A stretch of DNA of 64,000 nucleotides. It comes from Paralithodes platypus. Its lineage: Eukaryota; Arthropoda; Malacostraca; Decapoda; Lithodidae. The DNA is taken from positions 4,387,900 to 4,451,899 of the forward strand of contig CM064552.1 of NCBI GenBank assembly GCA_032716605.1. The letters are read 5' to 3'. A model generated the notes under the pieces. The model was not told the DNA's origin, made no database searches, and saw nothing but the letters and a program-made list of their open reading frames with translations. The translations under genes were made by a program, and so were the position numbers. Positions 1-12,509 of this stretch are shown in pieces (positions within the stretch are counted from its first letter, which is position 1; the number at the start of each line of letters is the position of its first letter).

Positions 1-57
1 ATAGATAGATAGATATATAGATAGATAGATATAGATAGACAGATAGATAGATAGATA
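1..57. repeat. (GATA)n microsatellite
   Basis: Imperfect tetranucleotide tract of GATA with a few ATATAG interruptions at the window edge. It probably continues to the left. From 58 to 238 there is unique AT-rich sequence in which I see nothing. Confidence 0.9.
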
Positions 58-236
58 CCTGGAGACAAATAACTTAAAAGAGTTAGTAGAAGTTACAAGG
101 AATAGTTAGCATTTCAAAGACCTTGCAGTCCAATCCAGGAAAATACTCGCAATGGAAAGAGAGATTGTAGTGTGCAAAATACTATATATTATAATATACT
201 GTACCAACTTCTGGAACTGCTCTACTGACTATTTAC

Positions 237-414
<178 letters not shown>

Positions 415-540
415 TGCCAAACGGGGCCATTGAACTCTCTCACCACCACCCACTGATAGAGTACCCTACAGTGATGACGTCACTGATAGATACCCAGATG
501 TTTGATAGATAGATACATACATATAGATATGAAGAAATGT

Positions 541-944
<404 letters not shown>

Positions 945-958
<14 letters not shown>

Positions 959-997
959 ATAGATATATATATATATATATATATAGGAGAGAGAGAG

Positions 998-1081
<84 letters not shown>
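945..1081. repeat. Compound (TA)n/(GA)n microsatellite
   Basis: TA tract at about 955-984, then GA tracts to 1081 with a short TATATA interruption. Confidence 0.9.
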
Positions 1082-1083
<2 letters not shown>

Positions 1084-1117
1084 AAATAAAAAGTTTCTCG
1101 ACGCATGATAGTACCTA

Positions 1118-1333
1118 TAAGTCGCGCTAATAAGTCAATACTTAGCAGTCATTACGTTTGACTTGCTCAGTGCTGTATTAATGTCTGTTAGATGTTGTGG
1201 GTAAGTGTAGGAACATGTCTATATATTTCACTCGATATGAATAAATGAAGCTTAGATATTGCCGATACCAATTATTGATCAAAACATAGGCTACCGGTAC
1301 TTGGTGCCCAGACATCACTTATTAGCGCGACTG
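1118..1333. mobile_element. Family H: candidate mariner/pogo-type MITE
   Basis: About 215 bp bounded by inverted repeats. The left end reads AAGTCGCGCTAATAAGT (1119-1135). The right end is the reverse complement of CAGTCGCGCTAATAAGT (1317-1333). TA dinucleotides flank both ends. A CAG(T) terminus with a TA target is typical of Tc1/mariner/pogo elements. There is no transposase frame, so it would be non-autonomous. Only one copy was recognised here. Confidence 0.6.
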
Positions 1334-1339
1334 TACAAG

Positions 1340-1545
1340 GAAAATATTACAAACAAATGACATAGTGAAAAGTCAACCCCAGGAAATGATGACAAAATAA
1401 ATAAATAAATATAATAAAATAAATTATACAAAATAAATAAATAAAATCAAATAAAGATAAAAAAAATAAAAACATAATCAAATAAATTATAACATTGTTA
1501 AATAAATATAATAAAATAAAACCAAGTAAATCTTTCAGCGGAAGC
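1340..1545. repeat. A-rich (AAAT)n-like low-complexity region
   Basis: Degenerate AAAT/AATA tetranucleotide sequence with no coding or RNA signal. Confidence 0.7.
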
Positions 1546-1630
1546 ATAATAGGTACGCTACAGGAAAATGATAACATTACATGATAATACAATATAAATT
1601 TCAGCAGAGGTATGATAGGTAGAGCAATGA

Positions 1631-1761
<131 letters not shown>

Positions 1762-1954
1762 TTTAGATTTATATAGATACACAGACCGCACAGCACATAC
1801 GATCCCAGCGAGCCTGCGAAGTGACCTGGACTTAATTCTAATAAACATAACAAAACTGGAATCCAAGGAAGAGTATCTATAAAGTAAGTCTATCAAATGA
1901 GGTCGCCGTACATACATAGTCTGGATAGATAGCCTTGGTGACGAACAGATAGAC

Positions 1955-2150
1955 ATTAAGGGGGGGGGGGGGTGTTATGGAGCCCCTTCTTCCTTATGTT
2001 TAGCGTCTTAATTTAGGCAATTTTTAGCCGTTCGCCCCATTAGTTTGGCTTTTTTCGTGTCATTGAGGTGTTTTTATCCTGGCGAGCGAAAGCGAGCCTG
2101 TAATTAAATAGCTACCGGCCTTCGGCCTGATAATTTTTCTACTAACAAAT
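1955..2150 (-). mobile_element. Family B element, truncated
   Basis: Starts with TTAAGGGG after CA, interrupted by a long G run. It then follows the reverse orientation of family B: an ATTAGTTTGGC-type core, then CCTGGCGAGCGAAAGCGAGCC and CGGCCTTCGGCC, then the element fades into TA and T tracts. The outer end is lost. Confidence 0.75.
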
Positions 2151-2164
2151 TTACAAACTATCTC

Positions 2165-2167
<3 letters not shown>

Positions 2168-2212
<45 letters not shown>

Positions 2213-2218
2213 TTTTTG
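2168..2218. repeat. (TA)n followed by poly-T
   Basis: About 28 bp of TA then about 23 T. The sequence passes directly into TGCGTGATGG. Confidence 0.9.
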
Positions 2219-2319
2219 CGTGATGGATGTCTAGAGAGCAAACTTTGATGAAAACAAAAATCCCCAAGACAGATCCCTCTCTACTACAGGATCTCTAGAC
2301 TCTAGGTTGAAAGGGTTAA

Positions 2320-2425
2320 CTGTCTAGGCCTATCCTCATCCTGTATTCAGCTTAGGAAGGACCGCGAGCAATCAAAGGAGTAAGAAATATCTTAATTAGC
2401 CCTCTGGGCTTCTTTAAAAACTGAA

Positions 2426-2461
<36 letters not shown>

Positions 2462-2510
2462 AGACAGCCAGAATAAAACGCAGAAAGTGTATCATCGGAT
2501 ACTGAAAGGG
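2320..2510. mobile_element. Family A foldback with an internal (AAAT)n tract
   Basis: Bounded by TTAA (2316-2319) and a degenerate TTGA (2511-2514). The left arm contains GTATTCAGCTTAGGAAGGA and the right arm contains ACAGCCAGAATAAAACG and GATACTGAAAGGG. An AATA microsatellite (2428-2460) occupies the position where other copies have the start of the right arm. The preceding GAAAGGG (2309-2315) is the right end of another family A remnant. Confidence 0.75.
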
Positions 2511-2514
2511 TTGA

Positions 2515-3270
2515 GTTGTTGGATGGCGATAACTATAATTCTAAAAGTCTATGGATATGAGAACCCACATTTTAAAACCATAAAATAGCCTATCAATAAT
2601 TAAAATCATAATACGCTACAATTCCATCACGGGATACTCAATTATAACAACTTGCTTATTTTTCGACTAGGCAATTATAAGGACAAATTAATGAAGTAAA
2701 GACATTTCATTCAATAAAGACCTTTTAAATTATTATGGATTTACAACATCGACTTGAGGTAACCTAGACTAAGAAGAAAACTATCTAACTCAAGAATAAA
2801 TAGGACTAACTAACCTAAAAAGAAAGGGACAATGTGGTTGCAGGTAAAACACAACTAATCTTGTGTATTAATCTAAAAAAAAATCATAATGTATCTACCT
2901 ATGAAGAAATATTTAACTAATTTCTAGACTTAACATTTTCCCAGTACAGTACTGTATATTATTGTAGGCCTACTATTAAACAAATATAAAGTGCAAAGGC
3001 TTAAAACCCATATTACCTCTAAACAAGACAATCGAGCAACAACTAATTAATTCATCAAGGTACTGTGTACGGAGCCAGGGGTACCAACCAACCATCCCTC
3101 CGCCGCTCATGACCTTGAACTAAAGCCACTGTTGCCGACGGCCCTCTCCTCTCTCCCTCTCTTGGCCGCCCTAACCTAAAGTTGAACGGTCCACCCACCC
3201 AGACATACACCTGTGGCCCTCGCTAGACATTGCTGTCTCAAACACCATCATTAAACAGACGAGGGGGGGG
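2515..3270. other. Unique AT-rich sequence, nothing recognised
   Basis: Low-copy-looking sequence without long frames, repeats or RNA signatures. From about 3060 GC content rises towards the motif cluster at 3297-3335. Confidence 0.6.
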
Positions 3271-3296
3271 GGGCTCACGAGATGTAAACAAATGTG

Positions 3297-3335
3297 TCGC
3301 GAGAGTTGGTAGCCCTGGGCGGCGGCCATCTTGAT
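3297..3335 (-). promoter_or_regulatory. Candidate promoter-proximal motif cluster
   Basis: On the minus strand, CAAGATGGCCGCC (a YY1-type downstream promoter motif carrying an ATG at 3329-3327) is followed 20-30 bases later by TCTCGCGA (3304-3297). Both motifs are enriched at metazoan core promoters. The short reading frame after the ATG closes in the adjacent G/C run. No exon is supported, so this is only a candidate transcription start region. Confidence 0.3.
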
Positions 3336-3582
3336 TTTTTTTTTACTGCCCCCGCAAACTGCCTAACCTTCCCCAAGAAAACAACTGATCGGAAATCCTG
3401 GTAAATAAAATAGACTAAGAAATTGAAGAATACTAGAATGTATATCAAAGAGAGATGTAAGTTTACAGTGATGAAATAAGACGAAATATAATGCAAGTGA
3501 AATAAATGTAAATCGGACATTTGGCTGCAAACTGCCGCCTTTTTCAAAGCTGCCAACATTTGACCTCGTTCGTTCATTTAGC

Positions 3583-3734
<152 letters not shown>

Positions 3735-4060
3735 GGGGGAGGGGGAATTATTTCTTATATCCCTAACCTTTCCTAACATGCCATATGTTACACTGTCTGG
3801 AGAAGGCCTTTTGCTCAAAATTCCGTTTTCTATTACTACCATTTTCTTTCATATCAGTGCTAGTTCCCCGTTTTCTTTCCTGTTGCAGTCACTCCTATTC
3901 TCGTTTTCAATAAAATATCTCTCGCTCTCTCATTTTCCCTTCTCCTCATCTCCCTATTTCAAAGTATTTTAGCCTTTCACTCAATCTTGCCTGGAGCGCT
4001 TCTATGTCCAACTTTTATATTTATTACAATCATGTTCATTTCGTTCGTTCATCTAATCAA

Positions 4061-4290
4061 GTGCCATTTTAACTAGTGCCACCTAAATCAATGTCACCTT
4101 AACCAGTGCCACCGTGTAAATAGTGTCACCTTAACCAGTGCCACCTTAACTAGTGCCACCTTAAATAGTGTCACCTTAACCAGTGCCACCTTAAATAGTG
4201 TCACCTCAACCAGTGTCGCCTTAACCAGTGCCACCTTCACCAGTGCCACCTTAACCAGTGCCAAATCAACGAGGGTCAACTTAACTACCT
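4061..4290. repeat. 15-bp minisatellite (ACCAGTGCCACCTTA)n
   Basis: About 15 imperfect units of ACCAGTGCCACCTTA, with TAGTGTCACC variants. The unit is five codons long, which explains the minus-strand frame with repeated VALVK. Not a gene. Confidence 0.9.
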
Positions 4291-4439
4291 ACGGTTCCCC
4301 AACCTAGCATTACTGGCTGAGCTGGCACTGGTTGAAATGGTATGGTTTACTGGTTGATATGCACTGGTTATGTTAGCAATAGTTGAGATAGTCTACTGGT
4401 TGTGTTATCGTGTGAGTGGGAATTGATTGGTGAGTGGTG

Positions 4440-5640
4440 ACTGTACACTATCCATCACTACAACAGCTTATAAGTACAGCTATGTATTGATCCTACTCCC
4501 ACACTCGAACACCAACATCATCACCTCTATACTACACTACTCCATCCACCACTACATCTCTTCAACACTACTCTATCCACCACCACCACTTACCCTCCAC
4601 CACCACGTCTCTATTGCACTATAACCTCTACACCACCACTACCTCTCTCCCACAAACCAACACCACCACTGTACTACACTACTCTATCCACCATCACCTC
4701 TCCTACATTACCACTTCTCTATTGCACTAACTTCTACACCACCACTACCTCTCTCACACAAACCAACACCACCACTGTACTACACTACTCTATCCACCAT
4801 CACCTCTCCTACATTACCACTTCTCTATTGCACTAACTTCTACACCACCACTACCTCTCTCACACAAACCAACACCACCACTGTACTACACTACTCTATC
4901 CACCATCACCTCTCCTACATTACCACTTCTCTATTGCACTAACTTCTACACCACCACTACCTCTCTCACACAAACCAACACCACCACTGTACTACACTAC
5001 TCTATCCACCATCACCTCTCCTACATTACCACTTCTCTATTGCACTAACTTCTACACACCACTACCTCTCTCACACAAACCAACACCACCACTGTACTAC
5101 ACTACTCTATCCACCATCACCTCTCCTACATTACCACTTCTCTATTGCACTAACTTCTACACCACCACTACCGTACCTCTCTCACACAAACCAACACCAC
5201 CACTGTACTACACTACTCTATCCACCATCACCTCTCCTACATTACCACTTCTCTATTGCACTAACTTCTACACCACCACTACCTCTCTCACACAAACCAA
5301 CACCACCACTGTACTACACTACTCTATCCACCATCACCTCTCCTACATTACCACTTCTCTATTGCACTAACTTCTACACCACCACTACCTCTCTCACACA
5401 AACCAACACCACCACTGTACTACACTACTCTATCCAACCATCACCTCTCCTACATTACCACTTCTCTATTGCACTAACTTCTACACCACCACTACCTCTC
5501 TCACACAAACCAACACCACCACTGTACTACACTACTCTATCCACCATCACCTCTCCTACATTACCACTTCTCTATTGCACTAACTTCTACACCACCACTA
5601 CCTCTCTCACTCACTCCACCACCACCACCACCACTGTACT
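4440..5640. repeat. 106-bp minisatellite
   Basis: About nine to ten units, strongly conserved from 4577 to 5605, with the signature ACTCTATCCACCATCACC at 4681, 4787, 4893 and so on, every 106 bp. A few units carry small indels (for example GTACC inserted near 5170). The units are themselves built from ACC/CTAC-type trinucleotides. Confidence 0.95.
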
Positions 5641-6010
5641 ATACTACCCTATCCACCACTACCACCACATCTACAATATGGTACCACTTCTCTACTGTAC
5701 TATAACCTCCACCAAAACCACTACCACCACCTCACTCCTACTCCACCACCACCATCTCTGCACCACCACCACTCCTCCCTTACACTACCCTCTCCACCAC
5801 CACCACTTCTCCCTTACCCTCCCCGTTCCACCACCACCACCACCTCTCTCCACCACCACCACTTCTCCCTTACACTACCCTCTCCTCCTAGACCACCACC
5901 ACCACCTCTCTCCACCACCACCACTTCTCCCTTACACTACCTTCACCACCATCACCTCTCTCCACCACCACCTCTCTCCACCACTACAGCAGCCTACAAG
6001 TACAGCTATG
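5641..6010. repeat. (CCA)n-rich tract
   Basis: CACCACCACC runs with CTCTCC interruptions continue the 106-bp array in degenerate form. The frame of H/T/P-rich sequence at 5678-6016 is low complexity. Confidence 0.85.
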
Positions 6011-6039
6011 TATTGATCTCACTCCCACACCACCACCTC

Positions 6040-6291
6040 CACCTCCACTACCTACATGGTATATCTATAACCTACATATGGGAGATCACAACACATAAAT
6101 TATACACCCACATACATGCACACATATTCTATAATACCTACATAGCATTATCTATAACTTACATATGGGAGATCACAACATACATACATACATACATACA
6201 TATTTTAACTACGGTACCTACATGACATTATCTATAACCTACATATGGAAGATCACATAGCACATACGGTACGCCTACACTCCCCCCCCCC

Positions 6292-6324
<33 letters not shown>

Positions 6325-6722
6325 CTACCTACATACAGTACATACAGTACATACTCTATACTACATACATGACATTATCTATAACAAAATGAGAGATCAC
6401 AACAAACTTAGATACATACATACATACATACATACATACATACTCTCTGCTACGTACACATGACACTATCTATAACACTATGGGAGATCACATACATACA
6501 TACATACATACTCTATACTACGTACATGAAATTATCTATAACAATATGGGAGATCACAACATACATACATACATACTCTTTTCTACGTACATGACACTAT
6601 CTATAACAATATGGAAGATCACAACATACATACATACATACATACTCTCTTCTACGTACATGATACTATCTATAACAATATGGGAGATCACGGTTCACAC
6701 GAGCCTCCATACGCGCACGCGC

Positions 6723-6766
<44 letters not shown>
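6040..6766. repeat. About 85-bp minisatellite with (CATA)n cores, then (CA)n
   Basis: At least seven units share TATCTATAAC..TATGGGAGATCACAACATACATACA. The CATA stretch varies in length between units. The array ends in ACGCGC and a CA tract (6714-6766). Confidence 0.9.
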
Positions 6767-7010
6767 CACCAAAGTAGGTCAGCCTAAGTCACAATCTTCC
6801 CGGTTGAGTAGAAGAAAGAGAGAGAGAATAGAGGATAATCAATAAATCAATAAATAATATATACAGTAGTACCATATACGAATAATAAAGAATTAATATA
6901 ATAAATAATAATCAATAAATACATAATAATACACAAAAAACAAGTGATAGGCCTAAACAATAATAAATAAAGAATAAACAAGAAACAAAGAACGAAAAAA
7001 ATCCAATAAA

Positions 7011-7247
7011 TTAATAAGACAACCTCCCAACAACGTAATTCAATTAATAAGACAACCTCTCAACAACGTAATTCAATTAATAAGACAACCTACCAACAAC
7101 GTAATTCAATTAATAAGACAACCTACCAACAACGTAATTCAATTAATAAGACAACCTCCCAACAACGTAATTCAATTAATAAGACAACCTACCAACAACG
7201 TAATTCAATTAATAAGACAACCTACCAACAACGTAATTCAATTAATA
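7011..7247. repeat. 33-bp minisatellite, about 7 units
   Basis: Near-identical units of TTAATAAGACAACCTMCC followed by AACAACGTAATTCAA. The main variation is CTCCC versus CTACC. From 6780 to 7010 and from 7250 to 7380 the sequence is AT-rich with nothing else seen. Confidence 0.95.
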
Positions 7248-7369
7248 ACTAAAGAATCCAGAGGTCTACACAATTATGAAATGTGATAGAAAACGAAGGG
7301 AAGGCCTAGGTAAAAAATAAAAATAAATACAAATAAAATAATACCATAGTGAAAAGGGATAGGGGAGAG

Positions 7370-7814
7370 GGAGATCAGGGGGGGGGGGGATGAGAAGAGG
7401 AAAGAAGATGGGGAGGAGGAGGAAGTGGTGGTGGTGGTGTTAGATTAGATGTTGGGTGTAGGTGGAGGAGGGTGGAGAGAGAGGAAGTGGTGGTGTTTGT
7501 AGAGGGTGGTGGTGTTGGATTGAAGGTTGGGTGGTGGAGGAGGAAGAAGTGATGGTGGTGGTTGTAGAGTGTGGAGGTTGGGTGGAGGTGAAAGAGCTAG
7601 TGGTGGTGGTGAAGGTGGAGGAGATAGTGGTGGTGGAGGAGGAGGTTGTGGAAGTGTTGCACTGGCGGTTGTGGTGGAGGAGCAGGAAGATGATGAAAGG
7701 GAAAACAAACAAAAAAACAAAAAAAGGACAGGGAAGACGAAAAGAAAAAAATACATAAAACACAAAGGAGGAATAAAAGGAGAAGACAAAAGATTATGAA
7801 GAAATGTAGATAAA

Positions 7815-7867
<53 letters not shown>

Positions 7868-7982
7868 GAGACGAGATGAGAGAAGAGAGGGGGGAGAGAG
7901 GGGGGGGGAGAGAGAGAGAGGGGGGGGGGGGGGGGGGCGGTAAAAGACGCGAGAAAGGTCAGCACAAATCTGTCACTTGTAG

Positions 7983-8027
<45 letters not shown>
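7370..8027. repeat. Purine-rich low-complexity block
   Basis: G run (7380-7389), GGTGGT/GGAGGA-rich sequence (7420-7700), GA tract (7819-7861), G run (7920-7937) and a CT tract (7987-8027). Open frames on both strands across 7440-7790 are low complexity. The purine asymmetry could favour triplex formation, but this is inference only. Confidence 0.85.
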
Positions 8028-8028
<1 letters not shown>

Positions 8029-8780
8029 CAGACCTATATTTACACACATTAACACAGACGTAAATACACACCCTCAAATGCTTTAGCCTTTATTCGTATT
8101 ATATATTATGTATTTATTATTTTCTTTCAGTAAGGTATATTCGGACTTGCTCATACACAACAAATTCAGGTGTCCATCATGTCATTACTATTATTACTAC
8201 TTACTACTACTATTATTATTATTACTACTACTATCATATTATTACTATTATTGCAGCATTAATAATATATAGATTAAGATACGTGCACAGTCAAAGCATA
8301 AATTTCGACGCACCCATTTGAATCAGTATCGAACGCAAACGAGACAATACAATGCTTTATTATAGCCCAGATGCTTCATATCTTGGCTTTAAAGGTTCAA
8401 ATATTCAGTTTAAACACTTCGGAGCCAGCAGAGTGTGTGGGTTGGATACTCACATGCTAACGCCTAGTCTGCAACCAAAATAACTCCTAAACCATACCAG
8501 ATATATTGACTATCCTTGATCATACCAACGTCACTACTACTGTCTTCTTTTTCTCTTTTTTTCCCATCCGAGCGGCAGAACGCAATAACCTTCATCACGT
8601 TCTTTTTCTTCTTGTTCGTCAATCATAGACATTTATCACACGCTAGGCGGCCATTGTGTTGCAAAGGACTGGAGTTCTTGAAAAGGTATGAAGTCTTGAC
8701 ACTATTCTTGGCTTACAGTGTGCTGGCTTAATAATCCAGAAGGGTTGATAGCCTCTAAAGTCTAATGTTTTACAAACTAA
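8028..8780. other. Mostly unique sequence with a (TTA/CTA)n patch
   Basis: A degenerate trinucleotide patch (8185-8255) lies in otherwise unique sequence. The short frame at 8516-8731 has no recognisable domain and I do not call it. Confidence 0.6.
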
Positions 8781-8784
8781 TTGG

Positions 8785-8895
8785 GTGGGTGGGTAGGTAG
8801 GTAAGTAGGTAAGACAGAAGGTAGAAAGGTAGGTAAGTAATGTTAGTCTAGGATTAAGATAAATACTTGCAAGATTATCTTTAACCTGGCAAGTC

Positions 8896-8967
<72 letters not shown>

Positions 8968-9133
8968 ACATCAACACAATACCCCATTCTCCTGACAGAC
9001 AGATAGACAGACAGACAAACACACACACAAGGGCAGAAAGATGAGATCGCCACACACACCCACACACACACACCTGCGATTTCAGTGTTTTCCCCATTTG
9101 TTATATTTTGTATTTATTGCAAACTTACTCCAC

Positions 9134-9211
<78 letters not shown>
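8785..9211. repeat. (GGTA)n and two (GT)n microsatellites
   Basis: GGTAGGTAAGTAGGTA tract (8785-8845), GT tract (8897-8966), CA-rich stretch (9018-9073) and a second GT tract (9137-9210). Confidence 0.9.
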
Positions 9212-9213
<2 letters not shown>

Positions 9214-9548
9214 TTTGTTATGTGTATAATTGTGTTTGTTCCTGCTTCACCGTCAGTTTATGCCTGTTTGTATACAAGTGCTTTTGTTTTCCTTGTTTAT
9301 TTATTTGTTTGTTTATCCCTGTACATTATGTCCTGTGTTTGTGTGTATAATTGCTTGTGTGTATTTGTTTTGTATGTCCATCAGTTAGATTCCCAGCAGT
9401 TACTTTCTCAATCACTGTATATATTTGTTTTGTGGGTCTCTGCTTTTGTGTTTACCTACTTGCTCGTCTTTCTTTGCGAGTCTAAAGTAACTCTTTCAGT
9501 ATATCTCTCTTACTCTTAAAAATAAATGCATCTATCTTTAAATCCCTT

Positions 9549-9568
9549 CCCTCCCCCCCCCCCCCTTT

Positions 9569-9660
<92 letters not shown>

Positions 9661-9721
9661 CTCTCTCTCTCACTCACTCACTCACTCACTCACTCACTCA
9701 CTCTCTCTCTCTCTCTCTCTC
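9549..9721. repeat. Compound C-run/(CT)n/(CA)n/(CACT)n microsatellite
   Basis: A C run, about 80 bp of CT, CA (9639-9659), CACT (9671-9702) and CT again. Confidence 0.9.
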
Positions 9722-9869
9722 CCAGTGTAGCAATGCCGCTTCCACCTCCGAAGCCCCGCCATATGACCCCCATGTTTTTGTCATTCTTGTTTGTTGTTGT
9801 TGTTGTTGCTATTTGTCGCCCTGATTTGCAGAGATAAGAAGGAGGTAAAGTTTGGCAAGGACGCACGGT

Positions 9870-10494
9870 CGAGAATAGGGGTCAAAATATAGAATTGTGG
9901 TTTAAAATGAGAATAGGTGTTATAAATATGAACGCCGTAGGTGTTTTAAGAATATTAGCAATTTAAAAATAGGTGTTTAAAGAATACGGGTTTAACAAAA
10001 TAAAATAATTGCGGTTTACAATAAGAATAGGTTATAAAAATAATAGGTGTTTAACGTATATTAGCAATATACAAAAGAATAAATGTTTTAAGATTATTAG
10101 GCGTTTAACAAAGGTGCTTTAAGGAGTAGGGGTTTAAAAAAAAAGTGTGGTTTAAAAAGAATTGTGGTTTAAAATATGAAACCGTTTTTTAAATAAGGGT
10201 GTTTAAAGAATATTAGCAGTTTAAAACAGAATAGGGCTATATAAATGAATTGGCGTTTAATAGGGGTTTAACAGAGAATAGGGTTTAAAAGAAAATAGAG
10301 GGTTAAAAGAAAATAAGGGTATAAAAGAAAATAGGGGTTTAAAGAAGGCATGGAGAGGGTAACTCAAGTGTCCATAATAACCTACCCTTTGAAAACTATC
10401 TGGTCCGCGATACAGGGATGAAAAAAAAAAAAAAAATCAAACCAAATAGGGTTAAGAAAGGCATGGAGAGGGTAGATAAAGTGTCCATAATAAC
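9870..10494. repeat. Degenerate GTTTAAAA-type minisatellite plus a 110-bp duplication
   Basis: From 9870 to 10345 irregular units of about 20-25 bp share AATAGG.GTTTAAAAGAA. Then the stretch AAGGCATGGAGAGGGTA...GTGTCCATAATAACC occurs at 10347-10383 and again at 10455-10494. The second copy leads straight into a family A element. Confidence 0.75.
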
Positions 10495-10499
10495 CAGTA

Positions 10500-10697
10500 C
10501 CTTTCTGTACCGTCGACGTCCTTTTTTATTTTATTCTGGCTACTACTAAGCGATGTTATTCAGTTTAGGAAGGATCTTTCGGCTTCGAACTATCTCAATC
10601 AAACTCTTTTAACTACCGCAGATCCTTCTTAAACTGCACAATATCGTCAACATATAGCTACACTAGAATTTAAAATACGTCGCTGGTACAGAAAGGG
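10500..10697. mobile_element. Family A foldback, complete
   Basis: The left arm reads CCTTTCTGTACCGTCGACG, then TTATTCTGGCTACTACTAAGCGA, and CAGTTTAGGAAGGATC. The right arm reads AGATCCTTCTTAAACTGC and GTCGCTGGTACAGAAAGGG. About 198 bp. TTAA (10698-10701) on the right is shared with the next element. Confidence 0.85.
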
Positions 10698-10701
10698 TTA
10701 A

Positions 10702-10880
10702 CCCTTCCGGTACCGGTGACGTATATTATATTTGGTTTCAGCTGCATTTAGACGATTTTATGAAGCTTCGGGAGGATATATGGCATCTAAAAGGATTAAT
10801 CGAGATGCGTTGTAGCCTTTAAAGTGGTAGACGTCCTTCCTAAGCTGTCGAACGTCATGAAAAACGTAAGACACATATTA
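10702..10880. mobile_element. Family A foldback, right end degraded
   Basis: Begins directly at the TTAA shared with the previous copy (CCCTTCCGGTACCGGTGACG). It continues through TTTAGACGATTTTATG and the right arm GACGTCCTTCCTAAGCTG. The terminal right arm is decayed before TTAA at 10881-10884. Confidence 0.75.
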
Positions 10881-10884
10881 TTAA

Positions 10885-11090
10885 CACTTTGAAGAATAGG
10901 CTATGACGCATTTTGACATTTTAGTGTGGCTAATATTTGATGGTTTTATACAGCTTAGGAGGGATCTGTGGGAATCAAAAGCGTAAAGACTATCTCAATT
11001 AACCATCTGACTTCCATAACCCCTTCCTAATCTCAATAATATCGTCTAAGTCAGAATAAACTGGCAAAATGCATCATGATCTTCAAAGGG
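10885..11090. mobile_element. Family A foldback, subfamily with GACGCATTTTGACA arms
   Basis: TTAA at 10881-10884 and at 11091-11094 flank about 206 bp. The left arm has CTATGACGCATTTTGACATT and the right arm has GGCAAAATGCATCATGATC. This subfamily replaces the GACGTC arm of typical family A but keeps the core CAGCTTAGGAGGGATCTG and CCTTCCTAATC. Confidence 0.8.
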
Positions 11091-11131
11091 TTAAAACAAA
11101 TAACAATAATAATAATGAGGCGAATCTACTA

Positions 11132-11192
11132 AAATCACCAAACTAATGGGGTTAAACATAAGGGAGAAGGGGGTCCAGAAAACTACCCTTAA
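11132..11192 (+). mobile_element. Family B 3' fragment
   Basis: AAATCACCAAACTAATGGGG, then AAACATAAGGGAGAAGGGGG, TCCAGAAAACTACC and CTTAA: the last 60 bp of family B with its terminal TTAA. The frame at 11146-11472 starts inside it and is not a gene. Confidence 0.75.
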
Positions 11193-11366
11193 GAGGAAGA
11201 GTGATTACAGTGCTATAGGAGTCCAAAAGCCTTTCCTTTTCACCCAACAGCCTAGCATCCCTACAGGAGCTACAGTAGGCCTATATGAGGAGGTCTGGGT
11301 AGGCCTAATATCTGGTGTAGGAATATCTAGGTCAAGGCTGTTGGCTATGTGTGTCAGTGGGGGGGG

Positions 11367-11374
<8 letters not shown>

Positions 11375-11465
<91 letters not shown>

Positions 11466-11577
11466 TGAGTGAGTGAGTAAGTGAATGAGGAAGTGAGTGA
11501 GAGTGTGTGTGTGTGTGTGAAAGAGAGTGTGTGTGTGTGTGTGTGAAAGAGAGAGAGAGTGTGTGTGTGTGTGTGTA
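11375..11577. repeat. Compound (GA)n/(GTGA)n/(GT)n microsatellite
   Basis: About 90 bp of GA, then GTGAGTGAGT, then GT tracts alternating with AAAGAGAG. The 11200-11370 and 11590-11700 flanks share CCTTTTC.TT..(C/G)ACCCA(A/G)CCTA(G/C)CATCCCTACA and a GTAGGCCTA stretch, so the microsatellite lies in a duplicated segment. Confidence 0.8.
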
Positions 11578-11803
11578 TATTATTAATCTTAAAAGTAATA
11601 AACAAGAAACCCTTTTCCTTGTGACCCAGCCTACCATCCCTACATCAGCTTTATACAGTAACGGTAGGCCTAACCTGTCCACGGATGTAGGTCAAGGCTT
11701 AATGAAGTGTCTGTGTGTGTATGTGTGTTGGGGGAAGGGGGGGGAGGGGTATGTGTTGTGTTTTGCTGCGATGTGTGTTTGAGTGAGTGATTGTATGTGT
11801 TAG

Positions 11804-11805
<2 letters not shown>

Positions 11806-11874
<69 letters not shown>

Positions 11875-12009
11875 CGGTATATATAGTGTATGTATGAATG
11901 TACGTACATACTGTATGTGTGTATGTATGTACTTTATGTATGTGTTGGTTTGTCCTTGACTAGCACCTTGGGATAACTTGTCGGGCAACCCCCCCCCCCC
12001 CCCCCCCCC
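11806..12009. repeat. (GT)n(TA)n microsatellite and C run
   Basis: GT at 11806-11850, TA at 11851-11874, ATGT-rich sequence to about 11945, and a C run at 11990-12009. Confidence 0.85.
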
Positions 12010-12235
12010 AGTGTGTATACATGTGTGTACCTATATATTTATGAAATTATATAGGCGGGTAAACATTATGCCGTGGTTAGAATATATTAGTACATCAATG
12101 CATGTATTTATGTATGCATATACCGCATGCATTTATAAATGTATGTAATTACCATACATATATGTAAAATCATGTATATTGTAGGCCTATGTGTCTATGT
12201 ATTAAATAGGCATATACTGTATGTATGTACGCACG

Positions 12236-12500
12236 TCCACGTACTCATCCATACACGTCCTCCTATCCCCCTCCCATCGATACAACACCTCCTCCTATCC
12301 CTCCCTCTCCTCCATACACCCCCATCCCCTCCTCCCCATAACACACCACGTACTCCTATCCCTCCCTCCTTCCCCCTCTTCCTCTCCCCCCCCCCCCCCA
12401 AGTTGACTCCACCCTTCAATTCAAGCCATAGAATACAATGGGTGGTGGTGGAGAGGGAAGGACGGAGGGGGGGTGGGGGCGGCAGGAAGTAGGGGGGGGG
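12236..12500. repeat. C/T-rich then G-rich low-complexity sequence
   Basis: CCTCCTATCCCTCCCT-type degenerate repeats (12255-12405) followed by GGTGGTGG and GGGGG runs. Frames on both strands are low complexity. Confidence 0.75.
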
Positions 12501-12509
12501 GATGTGGAA

